Shown: positions 9,189 to 18,057 of the stretch, piece by piece
How the letters are laid out: the number at the start of each line of letters is the position of its first letter
Numbering within the stretch: the stretch's first letter is position 1
NCBI GenBank assembly: GCA_024743355.1
Contig: JANSWS010000027.1
Span: 1 to 35,545 of the forward strand
Direction of reading: 5' to 3'
Length of the DNA: 35,545 nucleotides
DNA from: a bacterium
GTDB taxonomy: Bacteria > Planctomycetota > Planctomycetia > Pirellulales > Pirellulaceae
The notes under the pieces: generated by a model
What the model was told of the DNA's origin: nothing
Databases searched by the model: none
Seen by the model: the letters and a program-made list of their open reading frames with translations, nothing else
Translations under genes and position numbers: made by a program

Positions 9189-10231
9189 TCAGTCGCACGG
9201 CAATTGCAAGACAGCCGGAGATCAATCCGGCCAATTCGGATTTACGCCTGGTCGATCGCCTGGGGCGCGTTCATCGCTCACTACGGATCAGCGTGACAGA
9301 TGTGTGCAACATTCGCTGCCAGTACTGCATGCCCGCAGAAGATGTTGCCTTTCTGCCCAATCAGCACTTGCTTAGCTTCGAGCAAATTGAAAGATTTGTT
9401 CGCTTCGTGCTTCCCTTGGGCATAACCAAGTTACGGGTCACTGGAGGCGAACCGTTATTGCGTCGGCAGTTGAGTGATCTGATCCAAAGACTGTCGAATC
9501 TTGGCGGTCTCGAGGATTTGGCGCTGACCACCAACGGCATGTTGCTGGCTCGCCAGATAGACGATCTGGTGGCCGCTGGCCTGAAACGCGTCAACATCAG
9601 TCTAGATACGCTCTCGGAGGAAGTCTTTCGCCGCATTTCCAGACGCGATGGGATTGAACAGGTACTGGAGGGTATAGAAGCGGCACGCGGCTATCCTCAG
9701 TTGGAAATCAAGCTGAACGCGCTCGTCTTGCGCGATGTGAACCTGGACGGAGTTCTGGAACTGGTGGAGTTTGCGACCAGTCGTGATTTGCCGTTGCGGT
9801 TCATCGAATTCATGCCGCTCGACGCCGAGCGATCTTGGAACATGCAGCGTGTTGTATCCGGGGATGAACTCCGCAAGCGGATTGCCCAGGAATTAGCCCC
9901 ACTGCGACCGCTCGATTGCTCCGATCCGACGCGGCCATCACGCGACTATGTGTTTGCCGACGGACGGCCGGGGCAATTGGGGTTTATCGATTCCGTATCC
10001 AAGCCGTTTTGCAGTACTTGCGATCGCTTGCGATTGACCGCGGATGGCAAGGTTCGGAATTGTCTATTCGGTGTCCAGGAATGGGATGTGGCCCAGGCTT
10101 TGGCTGCCCAGGATGAAGGCGAACTCAAGCGTCAATTGCTGGCTTGCGTTCAGGCCAAGCACCCGGCCCACGGCATCGCGCAGCCGGATTTTGAGCAGCC
10201 AGAGCGTCCGATGTATCAGATCGGCGGATAG
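9185..10231 (+). CDS. moaA: MoaA, GTP 3',8-cyclase (radical SAM)
   Basis: MoaA catalyses the first step of molybdenum cofactor synthesis, converting GTP to 3',8-cyclo-GTP. The N-terminal radical-SAM cluster motif is C41-x3-C45-x2-C48. T-G-G-E-P follows near residue 85. The C-terminal cluster motif that binds GTP is C276-x2-C279-x13-C293. The protein ends in Ile-Gly-Gly; a C-terminal double glycine is required in MoaA homologues and is intact here. At 348 residues it is about the usual length. It overlaps the moaE stop by four bases. moaC, whose product normally acts next, is not in the window and must be elsewhere if the pathway is complete. Confidence 0.95.
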   Translation: MISRTAIARQPEINPANSDLRLVDRLGRVHRSLRISVTDVCNIRCQYCMPAEDVAFLPNQHLLSFEQIERFVRFVLPLGITKLRVTGGEPLLRRQLSDLIQRLSNLGGLEDLALTTNGMLLARQIDDLVAAGLKRVNISLDTLSEEVFRRISRRDGIEQVLEGIEAARGYPQLEIKLNALVLRDVNLDGVLELVEFATSRDLPLRFIEFMPLDAERSWNMQRVVSGDELRKRIAQELAPLRPLDCSDPTRPSRDYVFADGRPGQLGFIDSVSKPFCSTCDRLRLTADGKVRNCLFGVQEWDVAQALAAQDEGELKRQLLACVQAKHPAHGIAQPDFEQPERPMYQIGG

Positions 10232-10423
10232 GCTCGCTTCACGTCCGGCATCCGGATCCGTCTTGCCAACTCTCGCAAGGGCGAGATTTGCTACCCGTAA
10301 TGCTGTCTGGCGACGCATGATTGACTCCGGCAAGCTCGTTGGCGCTTCGCAAAGTCAATACAGATCCGAACGCTTGGTCCGTGACCGAGCACAAGCTATT
10401 TTTCAACTCTGGAAGGCGGCCCT

Positions 10424-11584
10424 TTGAATCGCGTTTACCTGGATAATGCAGCCACAACCTGGCCCAAGTCCGAGGCTGCGGTGCAAGCCAGTGTGGAGTT
10501 TATACGCAATTGCGGTGCTGCTTCGGGACGCGGAAGCTACGGGAGCGCACAGCTGGCCGATCAGTGGCTGGAACGTGCTCGGCATGAACTTGGCGATTTG
10601 ATTGGCGCGACGGATCCGGCTGATATCGCCCTGTGCAACAGCGGTACCCATGCCTTGAACGCTATGCTGCACGGATTGTTGCGTCCGGGGGATCATGTGA
10701 TTACCAGTGCCATGGAGCACAACAGCGTATTGCGACCCTTGGCCCAAGGGAAGCAAGCAGGCAGGCTCGAGTTCGATGTTGTGGCCGCCGATCGGCAAGG
10801 CAGATCCCATCCTGATGCGGCCCGTGAGCTGGTCAAGAGCAACACCCGAGCGATTGTGATTGGCCATGCTTCGAACGTCACCGGAGCCGCCAACGATCTT
10901 TCAGCCTGGAGCGACTTTGCCCGGCAGCATGAGCTACTGTTTGCCGTGGATGCATCACAAAGCCTGGGCTATCTGCCCATCCATGTGACCCGAGAAAAGG
11001 TGGATGCGCTGGCATCGGCTGGGCACAAAGGTTTGCGTGCCCTGCAGGGCACGGGCCTATTGTATCTTGCCGCTCCGCTTCAAAGCGAGTTTGCAGCCTT
11101 TATGTATGGGGGCACAGGCAACGCCAGTCAACGCATCGATGAGCACCCCGCATGGCCGCAGAGCATTGAAGTCGGCAATCTCAATCTGCCGGGTGCGGTA
11201 TCGATGGCTGTTGCCGCGCGCGAATTGAACCAAGAACAGCCTCTGGAAGAAGGGTGGCTCCACGTTTTCCAGCGCCTGGTGGAGGGGCTGGCACAAATTC
11301 CGGAAGTGCAGATGGTGGGTGCTTATGAATTTGAAGTTCGGCCCCTTCGGTTTGTCCCAGTAGTCAGTCTACGAGTTAATAATTGGGACTCGCATGACTT
11401 GGCTACCGTTTTGGATACATCGTTTGGTATCGAAGTTCGTGCCGGTTGGCACTGCGCCGCCCTGGTGCACGATGCGATTGGCACGGCAGCGGAGGGCGGG
11501 ACATTACGCTTGAGTACGGGGCGTTCGACAACAGCCGCTGAGGTTGATTTTGCCTTGAACGCCTTGCGAGAAATTCTTGGCTAG
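10424..11584 (+). CDS. Cysteine-desulfurase-family PLP enzyme (class V aminotransferase fold)
   Basis: This 386-residue enzyme starts at TTG 10424, with GGAAGG (10411-10416) seven bases upstream. The N-terminus Y-L-D-N-A-A-T-T-W-P-K is characteristic of the NifS/SufS-related subfamily I know as TIGR01977. The PLP lysine is K202 in A-G-H-K-G-L, and an Asp-Ala-Ser-Gln segment upstream of it fits the cofactor-binding Asp/Gln. The conserved Cys is C344 in R-A-G-W-H-C-A, followed by H-x4-G-T. Family members remove sulfur from cysteine, or related substrates, as a protein persulfide. Its position after moaD-moaE-moaA makes sulfur supply to MoaD attractive, but this is inferred from location; Fe-S assembly or selenocysteine lyase activity are alternatives. 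It lies 192 bp downstream of moaA and about 10 bp before the next gene. Confidence 0.85.
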   Translation: MNRVYLDNAATTWPKSEAAVQASVEFIRNCGAASGRGSYGSAQLADQWLERARHELGDLIGATDPADIALCNSGTHALNAMLHGLLRPGDHVITSAMEHNSVLRPLAQGKQAGRLEFDVVAADRQGRSHPDAARELVKSNTRAIVIGHASNVTGAANDLSAWSDFARQHELLFAVDASQSLGYLPIHVTREKVDALASAGHKGLRALQGTGLLYLAAPLQSEFAAFMYGGTGNASQRIDEHPAWPQSIEVGNLNLPGAVSMAVAARELNQEQPLEEGWLHVFQRLVEGLAQIPEVQMVGAYEFEVRPLRFVPVVSLRVNNWDSHDLATVLDTSFGIEVRAGWHCAALVHDAIGTAAEGGTLRLSTGRSTTAAEVDFALNALREILG

Positions 11585-11594
11585 TGTGGAAGGA

Positions 11595-12011
11595 ATGATG
11601 GTGGATCCCTGGTATGGCGATGGATTGAGATTCTCATGCACTCAGTGCGGTCGATGCTGCTCTGGCGCGCCGGGCTTTGTGTGGGTCGACGACGATGAGA
11701 CTGCGCTCTTGGCGGAGCATATGGGAATGGAGCTGGAAGAGTTTCGGGACCGATTTGTGCGACGCGTCGGAGCGAGGGAAAGTCTCGTCGAATACCCGGA
11801 CGGCGACTGTATCTTCCTGGACCCGGACACCCGCGGCTGCACAGTCTATGAAGCCCGACCGATCCAGTGTCGAAGCTGGCCATTCTGGCCTTCGAATCTG
11901 GAGACCAAGAAGACTTGGGAGAAAACCTGCCGGGCCTGTCCGGGAGCGGGACAGGGCCAGTTGTACTCGCTTTCCGAGATCGAAGTGCAGCGTAATCGAA
12001 AGCAGGTTTGA
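11595..12011 (+). CDS. YkgJ-family cysteine-cluster protein
   Basis: This small cytoplasmic protein, about 138 residues, probably binds a metal or Fe-S cluster. The N-terminal motif is C-T-Q-C-G-R-C-C, followed by a G-A-P-G-F-V-W-V segment. Further cysteines lie in G-D-C, G-C-T-V-Y, I-Q-C-R-S-W-P-F and C-R-A-C-P. This is the YkgJ (formerly UPF0153) pattern; the family function is not established, though a zinc or Fe-S site is generally assumed. The start is uncertain. A GGAAGGA sequence directly precedes ATG 11595, so ATG 11598 or GTG 11601 has better spacing, and TTG 11577 would overlap the previous stop. The tight spacing suggests co-expression with the cysteine-desulfurase-like enzyme. It converges on smc with only 30 bp between the stops. 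Confidence 0.8.
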   Translation: MMVDPWYGDGLRFSCTQCGRCCSGAPGFVWVDDDETALLAEHMGMELEEFRDRFVRRVGARESLVEYPDGDCIFLDPDTRGCTVYEARPIQCRSWPFWPSNLETKKTWEKTCRACPGAGQGQLYSLSEIEVQRNRKQV

Positions 12012-12041
12012 TCGACGGGGTCGGCTACCAGCGATAGTCTT

Positions 12042-15000
12042 CTAGGCGGCTTTGTGATTGATGATCTCGCCCTTGTCGTTGACGTCTTCAAAGCGGACAG
12101 CAACCTGCTTGCTCACGCCGGATTCTTCCATGGTCACGCCGTACAAAGTTGTGGCTGCGGTCATCGTTTTCTTGGAATGTGTGACCACGATGAATTTCGT
12201 CCAATCCAGAAACTCGTTCAGCACGCTGACAAAACGACCAATATTGGCCTCATCAAAGGGAGCGTCGACTTCGTCCAGAACGCAGAAGGGACTCGGGCGG
12301 TACTGAAAGATGGCTAGTAACAGAGCAACCGCGGTCAGAGCTTTCTCGCCGCCGCTCAGCAGCGAATTGGAAAGTGCGGTTTTTCCCGGCGGTGTCGCAA
12401 TGATCTCGATACCGCCTTCAAGTACGTCTTGTCCATCCTCCAGGATGATGTCCGCATTACCACCGCCGAAGGACTTGCGGTAAAGCTTCTGGAAATTCTG
12501 CCGAATGATCTGCAGCGTCTCGGTGAACATTCTGCGGGAGTCTTGATTGATTTTTTGAATGATCCGTTGCAGCGACTCCTTAGCAGCCAGCAAATCTTCG
12601 TATTGTCCATTCAAGTAATCATATCGGCCTTGGAGTTCATCCAGTTCGGCCAGAGCGGCCATGTTGATTTCCCCAACGGAAGCCACGTCCTGTCGCAGTT
12701 GGGAGGCTTCCTCGTCGAGCTGCCGCTGTTCTTCCGGATCCAGAATGGCTTCCACGCCCTCCAAGGACTTCAACTCAATCTGGTAGTCTTCGCTGAATCT
12801 CTTGAGCAAAGTCGCGCAGGAATCGCGGTAGCGTTCGAGTTCCAGCTCGCAAGTTTCGCTCTGCTGTTTTGTTTTCTCCAGCGTGCGAATTGTGTGTTCC
12901 AAATGCTTGGCAGTTTGGGTACGGATGTCGCGCAAATCCTGGGCTCGCGCCGCCAATTGATCCAATTCCGCGTCTTCCGCTTCTTGGACCAGATAGGCTT
13001 CGGCAAGCTGGGCAGTCAGTTCCAGGATTTCGAGCTCGCTGCTCTGCTTCTTGTGCCGCTGAAGCTGCATGTCGCGTTCGGCTTCTTGCTGGGAGGCCAG
13101 GCATTCGCTGTGATTATGCAAGCCTTGCTCCCGGGTCACCCGCATAGCCTCCAGCTTTTGCTCAGCACGGGCAAGACGCACCTGGGTCGACGTTTCTTCC
13201 TCGGCAGCTTCCGTCAGACGCTTTTCATCGTTTCTAAGAGTCTGCTCCAACCGCCCGCGTTGACCCTCGAGGGTGTCGATCCTGGCTTGCAATTCCTGGG
13301 CGCTGCTCTCCAATTCGGCCAGTTGAGGATCCAGTTGTTCGCGTTGTTCCAGCTGTCGTTGGTGCTGGAGTGTCAATTGCTCCAGCTCCGTGCGCAAGCT
13401 GGCCAGCGACTGGCTGGCCGATTGTTCCATAGCTTGTTGCCGCGCGGTCTCCTGTTCCAGGCTTCTGGCTCGCTTTTCCAATTCAGCGATTTGCGGCAGC
13501 AATACTTCCATGGCCTGAGATTTGGAATCAATGAGCTCTTGCAGCTGCTGCTGTTGCGTCTTCAGTTTGGCGATTTCGGTCTTGGCAGCCTCAATCTCGC
13601 TGCGACGAGAAACCAAGCCCATAGTGGACTGCAGGGCACCTATGGTAAGCAGACCATCGGATTCAATCAGCTCTCCGGCGGTGGACACAAAGCGTAGGCC
13701 TGCGCCGCGGAAATGTCCGAGTTCGAGGGCGATTTCAAGCGTTTCCACGACCCAGGTCGTGCCCAAGAAATATCGCACGAGCGGCATGAACTTATTCTTG
13801 CACCGGACCAGGCGATCCGCTCTTCCCACCACGCCATCGACGCCTTCCAGCTGGACTTTCTCGGCAAATCGACGCGCGGGAATTCGATCCAGTCGCATCA
13901 GGCTAAGGCGACCGGGAACCGAGATTTCACCCGAGCGAATGCGCTGAATCAGGCTGCCGTCTTCCAGTACCAAGATATTGGCCTGCGGTCCGAGGGCGGT
14001 ATCGATCAGGGGAGCCAACTGCACGTCGACTTTCAGCAGGTCGGCCAGCAGGCCGTGCACAGACTGCAGGGCTGAATCCGCGGAATGCTTGGCGAGGTCG
14101 ATGATATATCGGGCACCCGCATCCACTCCCTCCTGCTGCTGTTGGAGCTGCTCCAAGATGGACAGCCGCTGAAGCTGGCCACCAAGCTGGGCTTGAATTG
14201 TTGCCGCCTGCTCTTGATAGCTGGCTAGTTCCGTCTGCACGGTAGTGGAAGCCTGCCTTGCTTGGTCAAAGGCCTGCTGGGCTTGGGATGTCTCCGCTTG
14301 AATTTCCGCCAAGCTGGCGGCTGCCTGCTCAGCTCTCTGTGCGGCTACTTCCAGGGCAGTGCTGCGAGCTTCCAGTTTGGCTTTGGAGTTCTCAATGGCA
14401 TCGCGGATAGTAGCCCACAGATTTCGCATCTCGGAAATGCTCTTGCGGGCGTGGTTGTGTTCCGTTTGGAGACCGGAAATTTCCGCTCGTAAGGAATCTT
14501 GACGCTCGCGATTTTCCGAGACATTGTTGCGAAGTTCCAGGGCCGCAGCGGAGGCCGCGCGGGCGCGGACCACGGCTTCGTCGTATTCGGACTGAATGTC
14601 TTGCAACTCACGCTCAATCCGCTTGGTTTCCGTCGCAAACTTTGCCAGACGAACGCGAATCGTGCTTAGCCGCAGGCTCTGATTGTGCTCCGCCTCCTGC
14701 AGATCCAGAATCCGAGCCCGCAAGGCCTGCTGCTGATTCTGGCATACGGCAATTCGCTGCTGCACAGTTTGCAAGCGGCCCTCGACATCCTGACAAGCCC
14801 GAGCGACTTCATGCAGGTCCATTTCGGCCCGCTGAGCGTCGTTGCGAGCAACCTCAAGCTCGGCTTGTTGTTGTTCACGATCGGCCTGGAGTTCGAGCAG
14901 ACGTGCCTGGGAGACCTGAGTCCTTTCGGTGAGCTGCGTGTATTCAGTCCAGCCCAAGCGTATACGGAGTTCGTGCAGTCGCGAAGTCATCTCGCGGTAC

Positions 15001-15644
15001 TTTTGCGCCTTGGTTGCTTGCGACTTCAAGCGGTTCAGTCGCAAATGAACCTCATCCACAATGTCCTTGAGCCGCACCAGGTTCTGCTCAACGCGTTCCA
15101 ATCTACGATTGGCTTCCGCCTTCTTGGCGTTGAAGCGGCTGATGCCGGCTGCTTCTTCGAAGATCAAGCGACGATCTTTCGGCGAGGCCTGCAGCATGCG
15201 ATCGACTTTGCCCTGCTCAATCAAGCTGTAGGCATCGACGCCTACTCCCGTTCCACGAAACAGGTCTTTGATATCCTTCAGCCGACAAGCCTGGCCGTTA
15301 ATCAGATATTCACCTTCGCCGCTGCGATAAACTCGGCGAGTGACATGAACTTCATTGGCGTCGATGGCCAGGCGCTGCTCACGATTGTCAAAGACTAACG
15401 TGGCCTCCGCGCTGTTCAGCGGTTTACGTCCAGAAGAATTGGAACCCTTGAAGATGACATCAATCATGTCCTTGCCGCGAAGCGACTTGGCGCTCTGAGC
15501 CCCCAGCACCCATTTGATCGCATCGACGACGTTGGATTTTCCGGAGCCATTGGGGCCCACGATGACGGTAATGCCATCCGAAAAATCAAAGCGCGTCTTC
15601 TCGGCGAAGCTTTTGAAGCCAGTTAATTCAAGGGCTGTCAGCAT
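12042..15644 (-). CDS. smc: Smc, chromosome segregation/condensation ATPase
   Basis: This full-length bacterial SMC has 1200 residues. It forms the condensin-like ring that organises the chromosome, normally with ScpA and ScpB, which are not in the window. Walker A is G30-P-N-G-S-G-K-S37, after the typical N-terminal L-x-G-F-K-S-F. Two long coiled coils (about 170-510 and 685-1040) flank the hinge (about 529-680). The ABC signature L-S-G-G-E-K is at 1096-1101, and Walker B ends in D1124-E1125. All catalytic elements are present. ATG 15644 is a natural start because the first residues match the family. It lies 37 bp downstream of the FlgI-like lipoprotein gene on the same strand, so they may share a transcript. 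Confidence 0.97.
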   Translation of the reverse strand: MLTALELTGFKSFAEKTRFDFSDGITVIVGPNGSGKSNVVDAIKWVLGAQSAKSLRGKDMIDVIFKGSNSSGRKPLNSAEATLVFDNREQRLAIDANEVHVTRRVYRSGEGEYLINGQACRLKDIKDLFRGTGVGVDAYSLIEQGKVDRMLQASPKDRRLIFEEAAGISRFNAKKAEANRRLERVEQNLVRLKDIVDEVHLRLNRLKSQATKAQKYREMTSRLHELRIRLGWTEYTQLTERTQVSQARLLELQADREQQQAELEVARNDAQRAEMDLHEVARACQDVEGRLQTVQQRIAVCQNQQQALRARILDLQEAEHNQSLRLSTIRVRLAKFATETKRIERELQDIQSEYDEAVVRARAASAAALELRNNVSENRERQDSLRAEISGLQTEHNHARKSISEMRNLWATIRDAIENSKAKLEARSTALEVAAQRAEQAAASLAEIQAETSQAQQAFDQARQASTTVQTELASYQEQAATIQAQLGGQLQRLSILEQLQQQQEGVDAGARYIIDLAKHSADSALQSVHGLLADLLKVDVQLAPLIDTALGPQANILVLEDGSLIQRIRSGEISVPGRLSLMRLDRIPARRFAEKVQLEGVDGVVGRADRLVRCKNKFMPLVRYFLGTTWVVETLEIALELGHFRGAGLRFVSTAGELIESDGLLTIGALQSTMGLVSRRSEIEAAKTEIAKLKTQQQQLQELIDSKSQAMEVLLPQIAELEKRARSLEQETARQQAMEQSASQSLASLRTELEQLTLQHQRQLEQREQLDPQLAELESSAQELQARIDTLEGQRGRLEQTLRNDEKRLTEAAEEETSTQVRLARAEQKLEAMRVTREQGLHNHSECLASQQEAERDMQLQRHKKQSSELEILELTAQLAEAYLVQEAEDAELDQLAARAQDLRDIRTQTAKHLEHTIRTLEKTKQQSETCELELERYRDSCATLLKRFSEDYQIELKSLEGVEAILDPEEQRQLDEEASQLRQDVASVGEINMAALAELDELQGRYDYLNGQYEDLLAAKESLQRIIQKINQDSRRMFTETLQIIRQNFQKLYRKSFGGGNADIILEDGQDVLEGGIEIIATPPGKTALSNSLLSGGEKALTAVALLLAIFQYRPSPFCVLDEVDAPFDEANIGRFVSVLNEFLDWTKFIVVTHSKKTMTAATTLYGVTMEESGVSKQVAVRFEDVNDKGEIINHKAA

Positions 15645-15681
15645 GCGATTGCGGGTCGGCGTTCAGGAATGGCGGCAAAAT

Positions 15682-17478
15682 TTATTTGGATTCAGAGGAA
15701 TCAACCCAGGAAAGTGGGTTCCACAAAGTCTTGCGTGCGCCGGAGGAGTCGTCTCCAGGCTGGCTGCTAATATCTAGATAGGTTTGCTCGAAGATCGCAT
15801 CGCCCGGCTCCGTATCCGCTGGCTTGGTCTGGCGGCTATATGTCCTTCCAGCCTGGGGAACGGGATTCAATGCCATGGGTTCGAAGAAGTTACCTTGCTC
15901 GTGCGATTGGCGTACGAAGTTCACCCAGTCGCCATAGGTGCCGCCAACATCCGCGATGGCTGTAAGCACGCTCCGCAAGTCGGCATCGCAGGTCACCACA
16001 CGGTCCTCTTCTCCGGGACTGAAGTAACTTACGTTCAGTTTGCCCCCTGATTCGGGAGCGATGATCAGCCGCTGATTGACCATTTGAAACGAGCCGATGT
16101 GCAGTTGTGGGTTGCAGCCGAACATTACGATTTCCGGCACTTGGGAGAGACTCACGGCTACCAAAGGCGGACCCATTGAGGGGAACTCCAGGATCTGTCC
16201 GGTCTCACCAACGGCATGGCTGGCCACCGAGCGGTCGCTGGCGTCACGACGTCGCAAGGCCCTTATCGCTCCGTACTTAACCTCAGGCTCAGCGGCGTGG
16301 GCCAACTTCTTTAGCTCCTCACCAGCTTCGTAGCTCTCGATCGCAACCAGGCCGTTGAAACACATGGCTCGGAAAGCCGGTTCTCGCAAGCACAGATTGG
16401 AGAGCTTGGGGATGGCTCGGACGTCGTCCAGGTAAGCTAGCGAATGCGCTACGTAGAAGCTGATTTCAGGGTCGGGATGATCCAGGACTTCGGCTAACAG
16501 CGGAATGCCGCCTTCACCCAATGCTTCCAACTGCCAGCAAGCTTCACGAACGGTCGTCGGCTCGCGAAGCTGCTTCTTGAGCGTCTCCATCCGCTCGGCT
16601 TGGTCCTCGCTGCTTTCATTGAAGGCAACCCGTAGGACAACATTGATATAGTGATAGGGATCTTGTTGATAACGCGGCGGAACTTTGACGTCGATATAGC
16701 TGGATTCCTGAGGAGTCGCCACGCCTCCCATTTTCTGACCGTTGAAATAGGTGAACCTTCGGTTGATGGCCGGAACAATCGCGCTCATGGTGATGGCATC
16801 GGCATATTCCGCGTCCACCGAGATGCCCATGTCGCGTCCTTTCAGCAGACGGGCTCCGCCGACTATGATGCCCTGCAACGCAGCCTGCGGATCCTCAGAT
16901 CCGGTGCGTTGCTGGTCGGTTACCACGTAGCCCTCGGCCTTGGCCAAGTCGAAACCCTCGCGTACCTCGCCACCTAGCAGGCTCATTTCCAGCAACGGTG
17001 TTTCCATTAACCAGCCGTGCAACAGACTGCTGCCTTCCGCGTGGGAGCTCAGTTTGACCACGACGTCCAAACGATCTCCACGCTGAGCAGCCGGCGGGAC
17101 AAAGGATGACGTCACGACCAAAGCTGTCGTGGGGTCGTCCAGAAATGCGTTGGGCGTCTCGGCCTCCTTGCGACGCATGACATCCAACATCTTTTCGCGC
17201 TGCTGGCTGGCATTGACGATGCCCCCCGTATTCCACAACTGGGTCATCAGCCCAATGTTCTCGATACGAGCTTGAGTGAGCATGGCAGGGGACGCAATCT
17301 CCTTCACCAGCGTCGGACGTTGCTCGTCCTGAAGCTTGATGCGAATCGCATCCCGGCGGGTCCCCACCTCAGATCGCAATTCGTCTTTCTTGGAGAACCA
17401 AGGCGACGTGCAACCCGTCGCACAGGGAACGCTCAGGCCAAGCAATAGAATCAACGGGCAAATCTGAGATCGCTTCAT
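15682..17478 (-). CDS. FlgI (P-ring)-like lipoprotein with HEAT-like repeats
   Basis: This predicted lipoprotein has 598 residues. ATG 17478 is chosen because a signal sequence starts there (M-K-R, a Leu/Ile core, then A-T-G with Cys23 as lipidation site); ATG 17487 is possible. Residues about 110-285 resemble flagellar P-ring protein FlgI: G-D-R-L-D-V-V-V, a Met-Glu-Thr-Pro-Leu strand, I-I-V-G-G-A, and an N-G-Q-K-M-G-G-V-A-T-P stretch near 250. Residues about 300-415 are helical HEAT-like repeats (L-L-A-E-V-L-D-H-P-D-P-E-I is typical). Near 496-523, D-L-R-S-V-L-T-A-I-A-D-V-G-G again resembles the FlgI C-terminus. The protein may therefore be a FlgI-type fold with an inserted repeat domain. 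No other flagellar gene is nearby, so a motility role is not supported by context. The FlgI comparison is from memory of the family. Confidence 0.7.
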   Translation of the reverse strand: MKRSQICPLILLLGLSVPCATGCTSPWFSKKDELRSEVGTRRDAIRIKLQDEQRPTLVKEIASPAMLTQARIENIGLMTQLWNTGGIVNASQQREKMLDVMRRKEAETPNAFLDDPTTALVVTSSFVPPAAQRGDRLDVVVKLSSHAEGSSLLHGWLMETPLLEMSLLGGEVREGFDLAKAEGYVVTDQQRTGSEDPQAALQGIIVGGARLLKGRDMGISVDAEYADAITMSAIVPAINRRFTYFNGQKMGGVATPQESSYIDVKVPPRYQQDPYHYINVVLRVAFNESSEDQAERMETLKKQLREPTTVREACWQLEALGEGGIPLLAEVLDHPDPEISFYVAHSLAYLDDVRAIPKLSNLCLREPAFRAMCFNGLVAIESYEAGEELKKLAHAAEPEVKYGAIRALRRRDASDRSVASHAVGETGQILEFPSMGPPLVAVSLSQVPEIVMFGCNPQLHIGSFQMVNQRLIIAPESGGKLNVSYFSPGEEDRVVTCDADLRSVLTAIADVGGTYGDWVNFVRQSHEQGNFFEPMALNPVPQAGRTYSRQTKPADTEPGDAIFEQTYLDISSQPGDDSSGARKTLWNPLSWVDSSESK

Positions 17479-18029
17479 GACTTCCATCCATGGTCCGCCA
17501 GTGGCCATCCTGACAACAGCTTGATAGTTACATTCCCCTCTCGGGCCTCCGCGCACGCGATACCCGGCGATCTAGTCTCCATACACCAGGCCTTGAGGAT
17601 CCGGGCCTTTAGGCACAAAGCCATCAGGAACGGGGGCCTTCAGGGACCAGGACTCCAAGCCGCTAGGGAATAGGGCATCCGATGCGGGAAATTACAGACG
17701 CTGCGGAAGCCAGGTCAAGCCAAGAATCCATTGGCAGCAATCCCTCGCGAGAGTCTCAGTTGCTTCCGTGCCGAGCCGCAAGCAGCTGCCCGCAGGGGAT
17801 TGAAATAGAATTCTGGAGCCCTGCCGATGGTTGGGCGTAAGTCTATGATGGATAGAGGTTTGCGTTGATTGGTCGGCGCCTTTTTGAGGCCCCGGGTGAG
17901 CTGAATTCCCAGCCCGAAAGCTCCGAATAACCCTCTCCAATTCCCTCATCGGAAAAATCTTTGTGGCCCCAAGTCGGTACCAGTTAACGACCTACGATGG
18001 TTGTTCCCAAGGGCGAGCGAACCAATTGC
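17479..18029. other. Divergent intergenic region without a supported gene
   Basis: About 550 bp separate the FlgI-like gene (minus) from the mraZ promoter (plus). No convincing coding frame or known RNA was found; RNase P, tmRNA and SRP RNA signatures were looked for and not seen. The left part must hold the promoter of the FlgI-like/smc unit, but no clear -35/-10 pair was seen. A CGGAAGC sequence near 17702 has its complement GCTTCCG near 17761. A closely related inverted pair recurs at 18849-18868, so these may be dispersed repeat remnants. Confidence 0.5.
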
Positions 18030-18057
18030 TTGACGGACGCGATTCGGTGGATATCTT
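18030..18057 (+). promoter_or_regulatory. Sigma70-like promoter of mraZ
   Basis: TTGACG (18030-18035, five of six to consensus) is followed after 16 bp by TATCTT (18052-18057, four of six). Transcription would begin near 18064, leaving a leader of about 115 nt before the mraZ ATG. The -10 is covered by the MraZ box array, which supports a repressible promoter. Confidence 0.6.

Noticed and set aside
10044-10427. Frame of 127 codons overlapping the end of moaA and the following gap
   Set aside because: It lies mostly within moaA in another frame and has no recognisable sequence or ribosome-binding site.
12429-13697. Long plus-strand open frame (422 codons) opposite smc
   Set aside because: It is the antisense shadow of a well-supported full-length SMC; its Leu/Gln/Phe-rich composition reflects the complement of coiled-coil codons.
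17578-17690. Short minus-strand frame with Pro/Gly-rich sequence before the FlgI-like gene
   Set aside because: Only about 28 codons from a TTG, no ribosome-binding site and no family pattern; not enough to call a gene.
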